Part shown: positions 12,357 to 24,386 of the stretch, piece after piece
How positions within the stretch are numbered: the first letter of the stretch is position 1
Layout of the letters: every line of letters begins with the position of its first letter
Source of the DNA: Spinacia oleracea
Taxonomy: Eukaryota; Streptophyta; Magnoliopsida; Caryophyllales; Amaranthaceae
Direction of reading: 5' to 3'
NCBI RefSeq assembly: GCF_020520425.1
Contig: NC_079491.1
Coordinates: 32,913,449-32,977,448, forward strand
DNA: 64,000 nt
Notes under the pieces: generated by a model
The model's input: the letters and a program-made list of their open reading frames with translations, nothing else
What the model was told of the DNA's origin: nothing
The model's database searches: none
Made by a program: the position numbers and the translations under genes

Positions 12357-15129
12357 TGTAATATCCCGAAATTTTTAAACTTGATTTATTAAAATTAAAA
12401 ATATTTATTAGCTTGATTTCGTTTTAATTACGAATAATCAAATTTCGTTATTTTAAACGTTTTCACGATTTATTTTAAACGATAAGTTATAAACGAAAAT
12501 TTATTTATTTTTCGTTAACGATATTTTCATAAAGAATAATTTTAGCTAAACATTTCTATTTTTAGTAGTTTCCAAAAATAGCTCCAAGCTTTTAAATTAC
12601 AAATTTGCCCTTATAATAATTCCAAGTCAACAACTACAAGAACCAAAGTCTTCTTCTTCCTCTTCCTTATCAGCATACTTGGCAAACATGGGGTATGCCA
12701 GACAATCAAACTTTTGACTTCCTCCTTCACCAATTCAAGCCAACGCACAACCCATGAGATCCATTGTATTTCAATTCTACTGGTATTGCCCACTGATTCT
12801 CCTTCTTCTCTCTATGCCAATTGTTTCCTGACAAAACCATTAACAATAGCTCATAGATGACGTTTTGCATCCCTCCAAAAATCTATAAATAGCTTACTGA
12901 TTCACCATTTCAATTCACAACCAAAACCAACATCTTATTCCATTATCACCATTAGAAATTGTGAAGTTTTCTTACCTCATTCCTCTATTTTGGTCTTGAA
13001 CCACCACCATCGCAGCCGCCACTTTTCTCGGCCTTCATTTACCACCACGACCACCTGCTGCCTCCATCATTCCCAGCCACCCGCACCCGCACCAAACCAA
13101 TCAACACCTCTTCCACCACCTCGCCTCACTGCTGGCTGCTTTAATCGACCACCACCGCCACAATCCCCACCCCTTTCCTTCGACCAAATCGGCCCGCAGT
13201 GCCGCACTCCCCTGCCTCTATCATCCTTTGCCTCTGCCGCACCACCCAGCCACAAAGACACCACACTCCGGCCACCTAACCTCGTCTTAGAACCATCTCC
13301 GCCCCAAACAACCCAGCGAACGGCCGCTGCGCCGACCAGACTTGACCGGAAACACCCCTCCCCTGTTTTCCCCTGTTTTACTCGACCACCCTCTTCCTCC
13401 TTCCTTTTTGTTCCGCCGCACCGCAATCACCATCACCATCACCGGCGCGCTTTAGCGCCGCCGTGCCGCCCAGCCAGCCGCCGCCTGTCTCCCTTCTTCT
13501 CCCCTCCTCCTTCGTGCCCCCTCCCCTGCTGCTCGTGTTCTACAATTTCAGAAACAAAGTTTCTGAAATTGAAACTTTGTTTTATTCCTCCTTATTCAAG
13601 TTGGGCCAAATCAATTGGGCTTTGGGTAAGACAAACATGAATTTCAGATTTTCAATTCCTTAATATTCATGTTTTAATAAATTTTATGATATAAATTATT
13701 TACTAATGAATTGTTATTATTTTCAGGAAATAAATAAATTTGATTATCGAGTTTAAGAAAAATAAATTACCGTACTAAATTTATCAAGGACAAAAATTAA
13801 ATAATAAACCTACTAGCTTTATAAGTCAAAAATGGAATTTAAATAATAATTTTTTTTTTAAATCGATTTATGAAATATATATATATATTTCGATTTAAAT
13901 TTCGTTTAATAATATTTTCGTTAAATTATAAAATTATACTTTTTATTAAAATTCATTATAAAATTCATTATGATTTATAAATATCGATTTGAGATTATTT
14001 AACGTTTCAATAACTAATTCATTGATTTAATATTCTGAAAGAATCGGACTTGAAGCTCAGGACGAACGATCCATCGAATAGGAAGTATAAACTACGGTTG
14101 AGGTAACATCTATTGTTAACACCCACAATCCCCTTATGAAATGTGTTTTGATGAGATTATGAAATATGTTTATAATGATATGTTTTTATTGGATTGTGGG
14201 ATATGAAATGTGTTTATAAAGTATGTTTTATGATGATTATATTCAAGCATGTTTATGTATGATTTTATAAGAACGATGTCTATGAGTTAATAATAATAAG
14301 ATAAGAAACATGATAAATACAAGTGTAACCGGTTCTGGCAGTTAGTGGGGTTACTATTTCTAGGTCGTGCACGTACCGCCGTACCGCGGGACACCCAACA
14401 AGGGAGAGTGCTCCTTGAGGGTTACCGCAAGCTAAAAGAGAAACTATTTAGGTACGGGCGTATGTCCAACAAGGGAGAGTGCTCCTTGAGGACTATCGCA
14501 AGGTGGGAGACGTCCCGCAAGGCTAACTTGTCAGTTACCAAGTAAAAAGAAGGTTTTAAGAAAGATAATGGGAACTATCAAAGTTTCAAGTTATAAATGA
14601 TGTTTTATTGCATTTATGAAAATGTTTTACTATGTTCTATTCTCCCTGATTGCAAAGTAAATAAAATGAATTGAAATGAGTTTACGCTGTTAGGGTAGCA
14701 TGTTACTGGGCCTCGGCTCACGATGTTGCTTTTGTTTTAGGTACGAAGAAGATCGTGGGATGCCTTAGAGTGAGGATGCAACCATCAAATTCACGATCGA
14801 TGTTTAATAAAGATAACTATGTCTCACTAGTAATAATGGATGTATTATTTAAACTCTAAGTATTAAGTTAGATTTTAATATTTATCTTTAATCAATGTTA
14901 GGAATATTTATTAAAGTTCGTTTAGATTTCGGTGTAAATATTAAAGAATTAATCGAAGTGAAGTATAATTACAGTTACTCAACAGTAGTCAGTAAATTTA
15001 AAAAGGGTATGTCGCCTTGTATTTCCCACGAGGGAGATACGGCAGTGACGCTCCGACTAAATTAGGGTTTCCGCTGCTAATTAAAGGTAATTAACCTAAT
15101 TAATGGTGTTTAAAAGTCGGGGCGTTACA
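12357..15129 (+). repeat. 5' LTR of gag-only Gypsy element
   Basis: 2773 bp, TGTAAT to GTTACA. It holds a TATA box near 12883 and, downstream of it, a C-rich segment (12990-13560) that stays open for 216 codons in one frame. It also holds two copies of CAACAAGGGAGAGTGCTCCT (around 14397 and 14468). The C-rich ORF is low complexity (Pro, Ser, His) and present in both LTRs. I do not call it a gene. Confidence 0.92.
12883..12892 (+). promoter_or_regulatory. TATA box of gag-only Gypsy LTR
   Basis: CTATAAATAG in the 5' LTR; the same site recurs at 17893-17902 in the 3' LTR. Likely start of element transcription 25-35 bp downstream. Confidence 0.6.
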
Positions 15130-15130
15130 G

Positions 15131-15148
15131 TTTGGTATTCAGAGCCAA
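15131..15148 (+). other. Primer binding site (initiator tRNA-Met type)
   Basis: TTTGGTATTCAGAGCC begins one base after the 5' LTR. It matches the standard TGGTATCAGAGCC site complementary to the initiator Met tRNA 3' end apart from one extra base. Confidence 0.7.
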
Positions 15149-15402
15149 GGTTCTGCGACCATAAGTGCTAAACTTTACGGGTTTTGCACGAAATAAAATT
15201 TATTAGGTTTTAAGCAAGAATTTTAAGGAATGAGTAAAAAGAATGAGTTAAAATCATGCTAAGTTAAAATGAAATGAGTGTGAGTGATAGGACGGGGAAT
15301 GCAACGGGAATGTTTTCTTTATTATGATTTGCAGAATTTCTTAGTCTAATTTCAAGAAGAAAAGATTATCTGAAGTGTTGTATCCTTGCGATCAGATCGG
15401 CG

Positions 15403-16581
15403 ATGACTTCAAGCGGAAATATTCCTATTGACGGCACTAGAAACGATAACGATGTTAACGATGGCAATGGTAATCACAAATCTGCATTAGCGCTGGGAGG
15501 AATGCAAGAAAGAATTGAAGAATTGCGCAAGGATCCCATTTTCGGGGACACTCCAGGAGAAACAAGCGATAATCGAATGGATTTAATGAGATTGATAATG
15601 TCGGAACTTCCGCAAGGAAATCGTCAAAAGCCAAGGTCAGAGCAAGAAGAATGCTCCAACATGTTCAAGAAGTTCGCTTCTCATAAACCCCCTACCTATG
15701 ATGGCAAGCCAGACCCTACTGAATTTGAGGAATGGATTAGCGATATGGAGAAATTATTTGATGCAACTCAATGCCCCGAGAAATGGAAGGTCAACTATGC
15801 TGTCTTTTACTTGAAAGGACAAGCCAACCTGTGGTGGAAAAGTGTTAAAGGAATCCAAAATGAGCCTGGTTTTGGTTGGGAAAAACTGACGGAAGCTATG
15901 CGGGAACAATTTTATCCCTATTCTCTGCAACTACAAATGGAATCGGAATTTATCAAATTGAGTCAAGGAAAGAAGAATGTTCTGGAATATGCAGTGAAAT
16001 TCAATGAGCTTGCTCGATTTGCCCCTGACCTGGTGACTACTGATAGGCAAAGGATGAATCGATTTGAAGGAGGATTAAACATTGAGATCCGTGATCGTCT
16101 TTCGAGTTCTAGAATTTCCACTTTCCAAGAGTTGTACGATCGAGCAATTAACGTCGAAAGAATTATCAAGCTTCGAGAAGAAACATATGGAAAACGAAAA
16201 GGAAGCTTCGAAGAAAATCAACCGAACCATAAGAAACAAAATGTCAATGTCGGCTATCAAGGAGGGAATAACGGAAACCAAAACTTCAACAAGAATCGTG
16301 GATGCGCCAAGTGTGGAAGATGGAACCATACAGAGAAAGAATGTCGAATTGGTACGCGAGATTGTTTCAAATGTGGTAGCAAAGATCACCAAATCAGAGA
16401 TTGTCCGCAAATACATCGAGAGCAAGGTGATAGGAGAAACGATGAAAACAAAGGAAATGGTGGCACTACAAATTTCAACCGTAATCCCCCACGTGGAGCA
16501 ACTTCGAATGGAAGAGTGTTTTTAATGCAAGGAAAAGACGATGACGCAAATGACAATGACGACTTCGCTAGTATGGAGTAA
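15403..16581 (+). CDS. Gag polyprotein of gag-only Gypsy element
   Basis: Structural protein of 392 residues that would form the virus-like particle and bind the element RNA. The middle (about 95-220) is a Retrotrans_gag domain, with the typical LKGQANLWWKSV helix. Near residues 300-340 are two CCHC zinc knuckles, CAKCGRWNHTEKEC and CFKCGSKDHQIRDC, both with all four ligands. A basic linker with Asn/Gly runs precede and follow them. The ORF ends with an acidic tail (DDDANDNDDF), where full Tekay elements continue into protease. It is the only ORF of the element. Polymerase functions would have to come from a relative. The ORF looks intact. Confidence 0.92.
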   Translation: MTSSGNIPIDGTRNDNDVNDGNGNHKSALALGGMQERIEELRKDPIFGDTPGETSDNRMDLMRLIMSELPQGNRQKPRSEQEECSNMFKKFASHKPPTYDGKPDPTEFEEWISDMEKLFDATQCPEKWKVNYAVFYLKGQANLWWKSVKGIQNEPGFGWEKLTEAMREQFYPYSLQLQMESEFIKLSQGKKNVLEYAVKFNELARFAPDLVTTDRQRMNRFEGGLNIEIRDRLSSSRISTFQELYDRAINVERIIKLREETYGKRKGSFEENQPNHKKQNVNVGYQGGNNGNQNFNKNRGCAKCGRWNHTEKECRIGTRDCFKCGSKDHQIRDCPQIHREQGDRRNDENKGNGGTTNFNRNPPRGATSNGRVFLMQGKDDDANDNDDFASME

Positions 16582-17366
16582 AGAATGAATGATCTTTTGA
16601 AAACGCGTGATCGAACATCTAGAAAAAAATAGTCTAAACTAAATGATGGAAATTTTGAAAGTAATATGCGCTAATCAAGTATCAAACTAAGATGTATTAC
16701 CATCATTAGTTATATGAATGTTATGCTTATGTATCAAATTTTCAATTAAAGAATTATGTGTTTAAGATATGCTTTATGGATTATGTTTATGCTGACATGA
16801 TTGCATTGGTAATAACTAATCGTTACGTATGAAAGTCGTCTTCGATGGAAGTTCTCCTGAGCTCAGAGTACGAGATTATTATAACAAATGACTTTTACAA
16901 TTGTTAGGTAAATATTTATTGTCATTATATCTATCTTCAGAATTATATTAAAAACATTACTACTTTTGGTAGAAAATATTTTCAAACGGGATCTCACAAA
17001 GAAAAATGGGAGCCTAGTCTATGCTAACAAGGTTGCCACTTTTTGTGTTCTTTGCTCCTCGATCCTATTTTATAAAGTAAAGTAGAGATACAAAAGACGA
17101 TGGCGGAATATAATTGACCTTAATGACGATTAAGACCAACATATAATTTTGCCCCTTCTGTATTCTTTACTCTTCGATTCTAGGTCTCGAGTTGAAGCGG
17201 AGTCATTAAAAAGATGGCAAAATGAAAGCTAGACGTTGTCGGAATTTGAATGAAATTGTGAGATCTTGGTTTTAAAATAAAATATTATACTTTTATTCGA
17301 ATGTTTTCGATTTTCAAATCTAACTTTCAAGTTTCGAGGACGAAACTTTTTCTAAGGGGGTAAGAG
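16582..17366 (+). other. Non-coding 3' interior of gag-only element
   Basis: 785 bp between gag and the 3' LTR, holding no domain I can recognise. It ends with TTCGAGGACGAAAC and the purine tract TAAGGGGGTAAGAG, which primes plus-strand synthesis in this family. Confidence 0.7.
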
Positions 17367-20139
17367 TGTAATATCCCGAAATTTTTAAACTTGATTTATT
17401 AAAATTAAAAATATTTATTAGCTTGATTTCGTTTTAATTACGAATAATCAAATTTCGTTATTTTAAACGTTTTCACGATTTATTTTAAACGATAAGTTAT
17501 AAACGAAAATTTATTTATTTTTCGTTAACGATATTTTCATAAAGAATAATTTTAGCTAAACATTTCTATTTTTAGTAGTTTCCAAAAATAGCTCCAAGCT
17601 TTTAAATTACAAATTTGCCCTTATAATAATTCCAAGTCAACAACTACAAGAACCAAAGTCTTCTTCTTCCTCTTCCTTATCAGCATACTTGGCAAACATG
17701 GGGTATGCCAGACAATCAAACTTTTGACTTCCTCCTTCACCAATTCAAGCCAACGCACAACCCATGAGATCCATTGTATTTCAATTCTACTGGTATTGCC
17801 CACTGATTCTCCTTCTTCTCTCTATGCCAATTGTTTCCTGACAAAACCATTAACAATAGCTCATAGATGACGTTTTGCATCCCTCCAAAAATCTATAAAT
17901 AGCTTACTGATTCACCATTTCAATTCACAACCAAAACCAACATCTTATTCCATTATCACCATTAGAAATTGTGAAGTTTTCTTACCTCATTCCTCTATTT
18001 TGGTCTTGAACCACCACCATCGCAGCCGCCACTTTTCTCGGCCTTCATTTACCACCACGACCACCTGCTGCCTCCATCATTCCCAGCCACCCGCACCCGC
18101 ACCAAACCAATCAACACCTCTTCCACCGCCTCGCCTCACTGCTGGCTGCTTTAATCGACCACCACCGCCACAATCCCCACCCCTTTCCTTCGACCAAATC
18201 GGCCCGCAGTGCCGCACTCCCCTGCCTCTATCATCCTTTGCCTCTGCCGCACCACCCAGCCACAAAGACACCACACTCCGGCCACCTAACCTCGTCTTAG
18301 AACCATCTCCGCCCCAAACAACCCAGCGAACGGCCGCTGCGCCGACCAGACTTGACCGGAAACACCCCTCCCCTGTTTTCCCCTGTTTTACTCGACCACC
18401 CTCTTCCTCCTTCCTTTTTGTTCCGCCGCACCGCAATCACCATCACCATCACCGGCGCGCTTTAGCGCCGCCGTGCCGCCCAGCCAGCCGCCGCCTGTCT
18501 CCCTTCTTCTCCCCTCCTCCTTCGTGCCCCCTCCCCTGCTGCTCGTGTTCTACAATTTCAGAAACAAAGTTTCTGAAATTGAAACTTTGTTTTATTCCTC
18601 CTTATTCAAGTTGGGCCAAATCAATTGGGCTTTGGGTAAGACAAACATGAATTTCAGATTTTCAATTCCTTAATATTCATGTTTTAATAAATTTTATGAT
18701 ATAAATTATTTACTAATGAATTGTTATTATTTTCAGGAAATAAATAAATTTGATTATCGAGTTTAAGAAAAATAAATTACCGTACTAAATTTATCAAGGA
18801 CAAAAATTAAATAATAAACCTACTAGCTTTATAAGTCAAAAATGGAATTTAAATAATAATTTTTTTTTTAAATCGATTTATGAAATATATATATATATTT
18901 CGATTTAAATTTCGTTTAATAATATTTTCGTTAAATTATAAAATTATACTTTTTATTAAAATTCATTATAAAATTCATTATGATTTATAAATATCGATTT
19001 GAGATTATTTAACGTTTCAATAACTAATTCATTGATTTAATATTCTGAAAGAATCGGACTTGAAGCTCAGGACGAACGATCCATCGAATAGGAAGTATAA
19101 ACTACGGTTGAGGTAACATCTATTGTTAACACCCACAATCCCCTTATGAAATGTGTTTTGATGAGATTATGAAATATGTTTATAATGATATGTTTTTATT
19201 GGATTGTGGGATATGAAATGTGTTTATAAAGTATGTTTTATGATGATTATATTCAAGCATGTTTATGTATGATTTTATAAGAACGATGTCTATGAGTTAA
19301 TAATAATAAGATAAGAAACATGATAAATACAAGTGTAACCGGTTCTGGCAGTTAGTGGGGTTACTATTTCTAGGTCGTGCACGTACCGCCGTACCGCGGG
19401 ACACCCAACAAGGGAGAGTGCTCCTTGAGGGTTACCGCAAGCTAAAAGAGAAACTATTTAGGTACGGGCGTATGTCCAACAAGGGAGAGTGCTCCTTGAG
19501 GACTATCGCAAGGTGGGAGACGTCCCGCAAGGCTAACTTGTCAGTTACCAAGTAAAAAGAAGGTTTTAAGAAAGATAATGGGAACTATCAAAGTTTCAAG
19601 TTATAAATGATGTTTTATTGCATTTATGAAAATGTTTTACTATGTTCTATTCTCCCTGATTGCAAAGTAAATAAAATGAATTGAAATGAGTTTACGCTGT
19701 TAGGGTAGCATGTTACTGGGCCTCGGCTCACGATGTTGCTTTTGTTTTAGGTACGAAGAAGATCGTGGGATGCCTTAGAGTGAGGATGCAACCATCAAAT
19801 TCACGATCGATGTTTAATAAAGATAACTATGTCTCACTAGTAATAATGGATGTATTATTTAAACTCTAAGTATTAAGTTAGATTTTAATATTTATCTTTA
19901 ATCAATGTTAGGAATATTTATTAAAGTTCGTTTAGATTTCGGTGTAAATATTAAAGAATTAATCGAAGTGAAGTATAATTACAGTTACTCAACAGTAGTC
20001 AGTAAATTTAAAAAGGGTATGTCGCCTTGTATTTCCCACGAGGGAGATACGGCAGTGACGCTCCGACTAAATTAGGGTTTCCGCTGCTAATTAAAGGTAA
20101 TTAACCTAATTAATGGTGTTTAAAAGTCGGGGCGTTACA
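17367..20139 (+). repeat. 3' LTR of gag-only Gypsy element
   Basis: 2773 bp, the same length as the 5' LTR (constant offset of 5010 bp) and almost identical to it. It ends GTTACA and is followed by the target duplication GTACC. Confidence 0.92.
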
Positions 20140-20159
20140 GTACCCCTTTATTTCAAAGA

Positions 20160-20430
20160 AGTGGACTTAGTATCTATTCTTCTCGACTTATTTTTGACTT
20201 ATTTTGACTTATTTCAGACAAAATAAGTTTAGTTATGTTCAGTTAAGCTCGGATATAAGTTTAGGAAAATTAATTTTATTTCAAACATTTTCACACTAAA
20301 ATAAATTTATTTCAGACAAGATAGGTTTTACAGATAAATTAAGTTCAGTTAAGTTCAGATAATATAAGTACGTTCAGGCAAAATAAGTCAAATAGACAAA
20401 ATAAGTCGAATAGAACGGAGCCTTAGTTAT
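20160..20430. repeat. Hairpin MITE-like AATAAGT-rich repeat
   Basis: The left side reads CTATTCTTCTCGACTTATTT and the right side AAATAAGTCGAATAGAACGG, its approximate inverse. Between them are many copies of TTCAG(A)TAAGTT-like units. Similar blocks occur at 22133-22290 and 34665-35010. It looks like a small non-autonomous DNA element, but I cannot define a target duplication. Confidence 0.45.
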
Positions 20431-21066
20431 AATAACTAGTTTCTTAAAACGAAAAGTAGGAGTTGGCTTATTTGTTCAAATAATTACTGTATTTTTCACA
20501 TAATTACTTAATTCAACCTCTTTATTTGAGATTTTTCTTTACTTTGTCATGAGTGCTCTTTCAAAAACATCATTTTTCTATTGTTGTAAAGCAATAAGAA
20601 CTTGGTGCATGAAGAGGATTAGTTGGGGATAGGTTTGACAAGACAACTGATATGGAGTTAAGTCAACTTACTAGACTAGTAAGGTTTTAGAAATTAAAAT
20701 TGTTGATTTTATATTCTTTTATTGTTCTACATGTGGAGGTGGAGAGTTTGTGGTCAGAGAGTCAGAGACCATATTAACTTCCCAATTAAGTTAGCAAATA
20801 GGAGTTGTGGGTCATTACAACCATATGGACTTTGGCCCCTTACTCCAAGGGTGCTTAGCTTCACACAAACAAATGTAGGGGCTATTTCTACGTCCCTACC
20901 CTACGAAACATTAATTCGTAAGATGCGTTTTGAGCACAAAGTTGACTAAGGAATTTAGGAATTGACTTTTACGAATTGGTCAAAGAAGGAGCCGCCAATG
21001 AGTTTTCAAGAAAAAGCTCATAAAACTCTATGTGGATTTTGATTGGGCGTGTTTAGGGACAAATCA
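20431..21066. other. Intergenic, nothing recognised
   Basis: AT-rich sequence with one 75-codon ORF of no recognisable content. No repeat boundary seen. Confidence 0.4.
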
Positions 21067-21581
21067 TGCAATACCCCATATTTTATAAGTAATTATAAAT
21101 ATATTTAATTATATTTATAAAGCATTTTATAGAATTCATTGATTAAAGTTGCATTAAATATTTATTTAAATGTACTTTCATTTAATAAAAGTATTAATTA
21201 TTTTAATTAGAGAGAAAAAAAAATATTTAAAGGGAATTTTAAATGGGTTTTTAGAAAAGAATTTTTTTTTTAAAGATATTCTAGCCCAATTCATTTTCAA
21301 GTTCAAGTCCAAACAATTAACAAAGCTCAATTTATTTCCTGTGGAAGCCCGAAAAGGATTTCCTAAGCCTAGCCCATTAATGAATTTTGAAACCTATAAT
21401 TACTAGTGGAATCCTCACAAATCCCCACACAAAAAGTCATTAAACCCTAAACTAATTTCTCTCCTCTCTTTTCTCTCTCCTCCTACCCGAATTCTCTCTC
21501 TCCTCCTTGCCATGCGCCCGACCACGAGAACAACAGCGAGGCCAGCAGCCTTGCCATGCCGCGCCTCGCCCTGCCTTTCTC
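21067..21581 (+). repeat. LTR fragment, first of two related copies
   Basis: Opens TGCAATACCCCATATTTTA and runs through an AT-rich part similar to the next copy (shared TATAAAGCATTTT, TTTAAATGTA), ending in a CT-rich leader-like stretch (ATTTCTCTCCTCTC...). It looks like the first part of a Gypsy-type LTR, with no coding part attached. Confidence 0.5.
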
Positions 21582-22132
21582 TGTAATACCTCGTATTTTT
21601 CTGTATTTATAAAATATATTTTATTATATGTATAAAGCATTTTTATGATTTTTAGAATTTAAATCGCATTTAAATATTATTTAAATGTATTTTTATTTAA
21701 TTAAAATATTTTTTATTTAATTAATTACGAAATGAATTTATTATTTGAAGTCGGGAAATTTAATTGGGTTTTGATTTTAAAAAGGTTTGAATTAGTTTTA
21801 AAGTCCAACTCGTTTAATGAATTTAAGCCCAATCAATAAAGCCAACAAGCTTTTAATTCAAGCCATCTATTTTGCAAAGCCCAATATCAATTTCCTAATC
21901 CTAGCCCACTAGGATTAAAGAAGCCTATAAATACCCCCATTCAATTCATGAGATCCCCATGATTAAAGAGGCCTCTCTCCTCTTGCTCTCGTCCACCTAG
22001 CACCACAGCCGAGTGCCCAGCCCCGCACACTCGCTGCCTCGTGCCCTCACCCCTCGCTCACCCCTAAGCCGATTGTCCAAAAATTATTGTTAAGCGTGAT
22101 TAGAACTTGTATTTTGTTGATTTAGGGTGCGT
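21582..22132 (+). repeat. LTR fragment, second related copy
   Basis: Opens TGTAATACCTCGTATTTTTC, has a TATA box near 21926 (CCTATAAATACCCCC) followed by a CT-rich leader, and stops at ~22132 where an AATAAGTT-rich repeat begins. Its last ~55 bases (TTGTCCAAAAATTATTG... to TTTGTTGATTTAG) recur at ~45158-45212 inside another LTR-like block. Confidence 0.55.
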
Positions 22133-22290
22133 TTTGTTCACCTTAAAAAAATAAGTTTTAATTCCAATAAGTTCAGATAAGTTTAGATAAGTTTAGATAA
22201 GTTCCAATAAGTTCCAATAAGTTCAGATAAGTTCAGATAAGTTTCAATAAGTTTCAAAAAGTTCCAATAAATTAATAAATTAATAAGTTG
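22133..22290. repeat. AATAAGTTCAGAT-rich minisatellite-like block
   Basis: About ten imperfect tandem copies of ATAAGTTCAGATAAGTTT and ATAAGTTCCA in 160 bp. Same sequence family as 20160-20430. Confidence 0.6.
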
Positions 22291-24111
22291 CAACGTATTC
22301 AATTTTGGGAATCAGGGTTCCTATCAAAAGCAGGATGTCATACTCTAATTCAAACGAACCTGGAAGCGCTTCCAGCCTATTCCTACTCTTCTACGGTACT
22401 CCCAAATGATTTGTGTAAGGAAGTGGATAATATGCATCGCCAATTTTTTTGGCGACAAACAATCTAAAGATAAAATTTCTACTCCTTTAATTGCTTGGAA
22501 CACCATTTGCTCCCCCAAGTCTCAGGGAGGCCGGCTTAGGTCTCCGACGAATCATGCCTTTAAATAAAAGCTTTCCTAGCAAAAATTGGCAAGAATTTGA
22601 TTTGCAATCACACCTCCTTTTGGTCAACTCTAACTAAAGAAAAATATTTACAAACTAAATCATTCTTTGAGTACAATCCAAAATCTAATGACTCCTTCAT
22701 TTGGAGAAAATTTTTGGCGCAAAGAGAGCTTCTAAGAAAGGGTATCCGTTGGAAAACTGGCAATGGTCAATCAATTAATTTTTGGTTAGATAATTGGTTG
22801 GGGGCAAACCAACCTTTTCTCCCTTCTCAATTTAAACAGTAGTACTATTGACTTGGATTTAAAATTGGCCCATTTCATCACCTCAGATCATTGTTGGGAT
22901 CTAACGAATCTTAGTCAATTTCTTCCAAGACATTTAATGTTGAAAGTGCAGGGGATTCCCTTGCCAACCACAAATATTCCTGATACTCATATTTGGGGAC
23001 CCACCCCAGTGGTATTTTCACAGTCAAATCGGCAACTTGACTAGCTCATGATATTGCTCCTAAGCCTCCTTGGCCCTATCGTTGGATTTGGAAGCTTGAT
23101 ATTCCTCCCAAGCTTCAAATTTTTGTATGGCAGATTTGCCATAATAGTCTCGCAGTTAGGGATACTATGTTTAATTGACATATTATCCCTACCAACCAAT
23201 ATCCTCGTTGTAATGCAGGAATTAAAACTATGGACCATTTGTTTTTTATTTGTCCACAATCCATCTTGTTTTGGAAGCTTCAAGAAGTTTTGGATTGGTG
23301 TTCCCCACCTGGGTCCTTCCCCACAATTCTGCAATTTCTTCAACAATCACATCCAAAGCAAAAATTACCGCCCTTCATTTTTCTGTTTTGGAGCATCTGG
23401 AAAGAACGAAATACCATCATCTTTCAAAAGTCTACTTGGTGCCCCTCCCGCATCACTCACCGAGCTAAGTTTGCTCTTAGTGAATAGAAAGTCCGTCTTC
23501 AAGTGGACCTATGTCATGATAAGGGCTCTCCTCTTCAAGGAGCTTCTCCCCTTCCCCGTTCCCCCACCCTCCCTCCTACTCTTGTAGCCTGGGAGCCTCC
23601 TCCTCCATCCATCTTCAAGCTCAACTTTGACGGTTCTCTTCGTGGTTCTGCTGCTGCTACGGGTATAATAATTCGCAATCATCATGGCTCTCTTCTTCAA
23701 GCTAAAGCTCTCAACCTAGGACACCCCTCAATCCTCTTTGGGGAAGCTTCAACTTTGCATCAAGGCCTCATCTTAGCCACCCAGCTGGATATTCGAGACA
23801 TAATTGTGGAAGGCGAGAATTTGCAAGTTATCAATGCTATCAAGATCCTTTGGTCGGTCCCATGGAAAATAGCCAACATTATTGAAGACTCGAAGATCCT
23901 ACTCAAAGTTCAACTCAGTTCAAATTCGTCATGTTTTGAGGAAAGCAAATCGAGCAGCTGACTGGATTGCCAATGTAGGTCATTTAGTTAGCTCTAGTTT
24001 CGAAATTTCATATTGTAATAATTTTTCCCTTTCTTCTATTATTTTATCCGACGCATTAGGTATTCCCTCGAGAGGAGGGCGGCCAATGTTTTTTCCTTAC
24101 AAAAAAAAAAT
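22290..24111 (+). mobile_element. 5'-truncated L1-type LINE, decayed ORF2 3' part
   Basis: Translated pieces match the C-terminal third of plant L1 ORF2. First comes the segment after reverse transcriptase (GFLSKAG, then NLEALPAYS). Next is the zf-RVT region (IWKLDIPPKLQIFVWQICHNS, then C-x-AGIKTMDHLFFICP). Last is an RNase H domain (FKLNFDGSLRG, FGEASTLHQGL, IVEGEN) of the RVT_3 type. The reading frame changes several times (for example between 22842 and 22853, near 23044-23230, near 23487-23503 and near 23900), and stops interrupt it. The 3' end is marked by TTACAAAAAAAAAA at 24098-24110. The endonuclease and most of the reverse transcriptase are absent, typical of incomplete target-primed insertion. 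Confidence 0.85.
23590..24060 (+). pseudogene. LINE RNase H domain remnant
   Basis: This part encodes a plant-LINE RNase H. The first catalytic Asp is in NFDGS and the Glu in FGEAS. The third acidic position reads E in VEGEN rather than the usual D. The distal part (VLRKANRAADWIANVGH, carrying the last conserved Asp) lies in a different frame after a frameshift near 23900. Not functional. Confidence 0.75.
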
Positions 24112-24386
24112 TGTAATAATACATGGCCAAAAAGTAAATATAAAAATTAAAATGAGAGTTGAACTTGGAACTAAGTCTAAAAAGAAAATATTTTTTAAAA
24201 TAAAAAGAACTAGAGCTAGAAAAAGTGAAAACCATTGAACATCCCACATCCCACGTATTTTTTCGCTGCTCTCTCTCTCCATCTCTTCTCGCTAAAAAAT
24301 TACGTATTTTTTTAACAGTGGCGCCGCCACTAGTTACCGGAGAAGAAGCTCGCGATAGTATATGGAAATCACATCATTCGGTGCGG
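24112..24386 (+). promoter_or_regulatory. Upstream region of SPO11/TOP6A-like gene
   Basis: This sequence lay next to 34103 before the Athila insertion. It contains a CT-rich pyrimidine stretch (CGCTGCTCTCTCTCTCCATC at ~24263) and a GCGCCGCCACTAG segment, like a plant 5' leader. No TATA box stands out. Inference from position only. Confidence 0.3.

Larger units (their letters stand above)
12357..20139 (+). mobile_element. Gag-only Ty3/Gypsy element (TR-GAG type, Tekay-like)
   Basis: A whole-looking non-autonomous Gypsy element of 7783 bp flanked by the 5-bp duplication GTACC (12352-12356 and 20140-20144). The LTRs are 2773 bp each and are longer than the 2237-bp interior. The interior holds a primer site, one intact gag ORF and ~785 bp of non-coding sequence before the polypurine tract. 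It has no protease, reverse transcriptase, RNase H or integrase. The LTR start TGTAATATCCCGAAATTT and the CGAGGACGAA tail before the polypurine tract resemble Tekay/Del chromoviruses. By eye I noticed a single LTR difference, suggesting insertion within the last few tens of thousands of years at usual plant rates. Confidence 0.92.

Noticed and set aside
13067-13426. 119-codon minus-strand ORF in the Gypsy LTR (and its copy at 18077-18436)
   Set aside because: Complement of the C-rich segment, glycine/arginine low complexity, no start context or domain.
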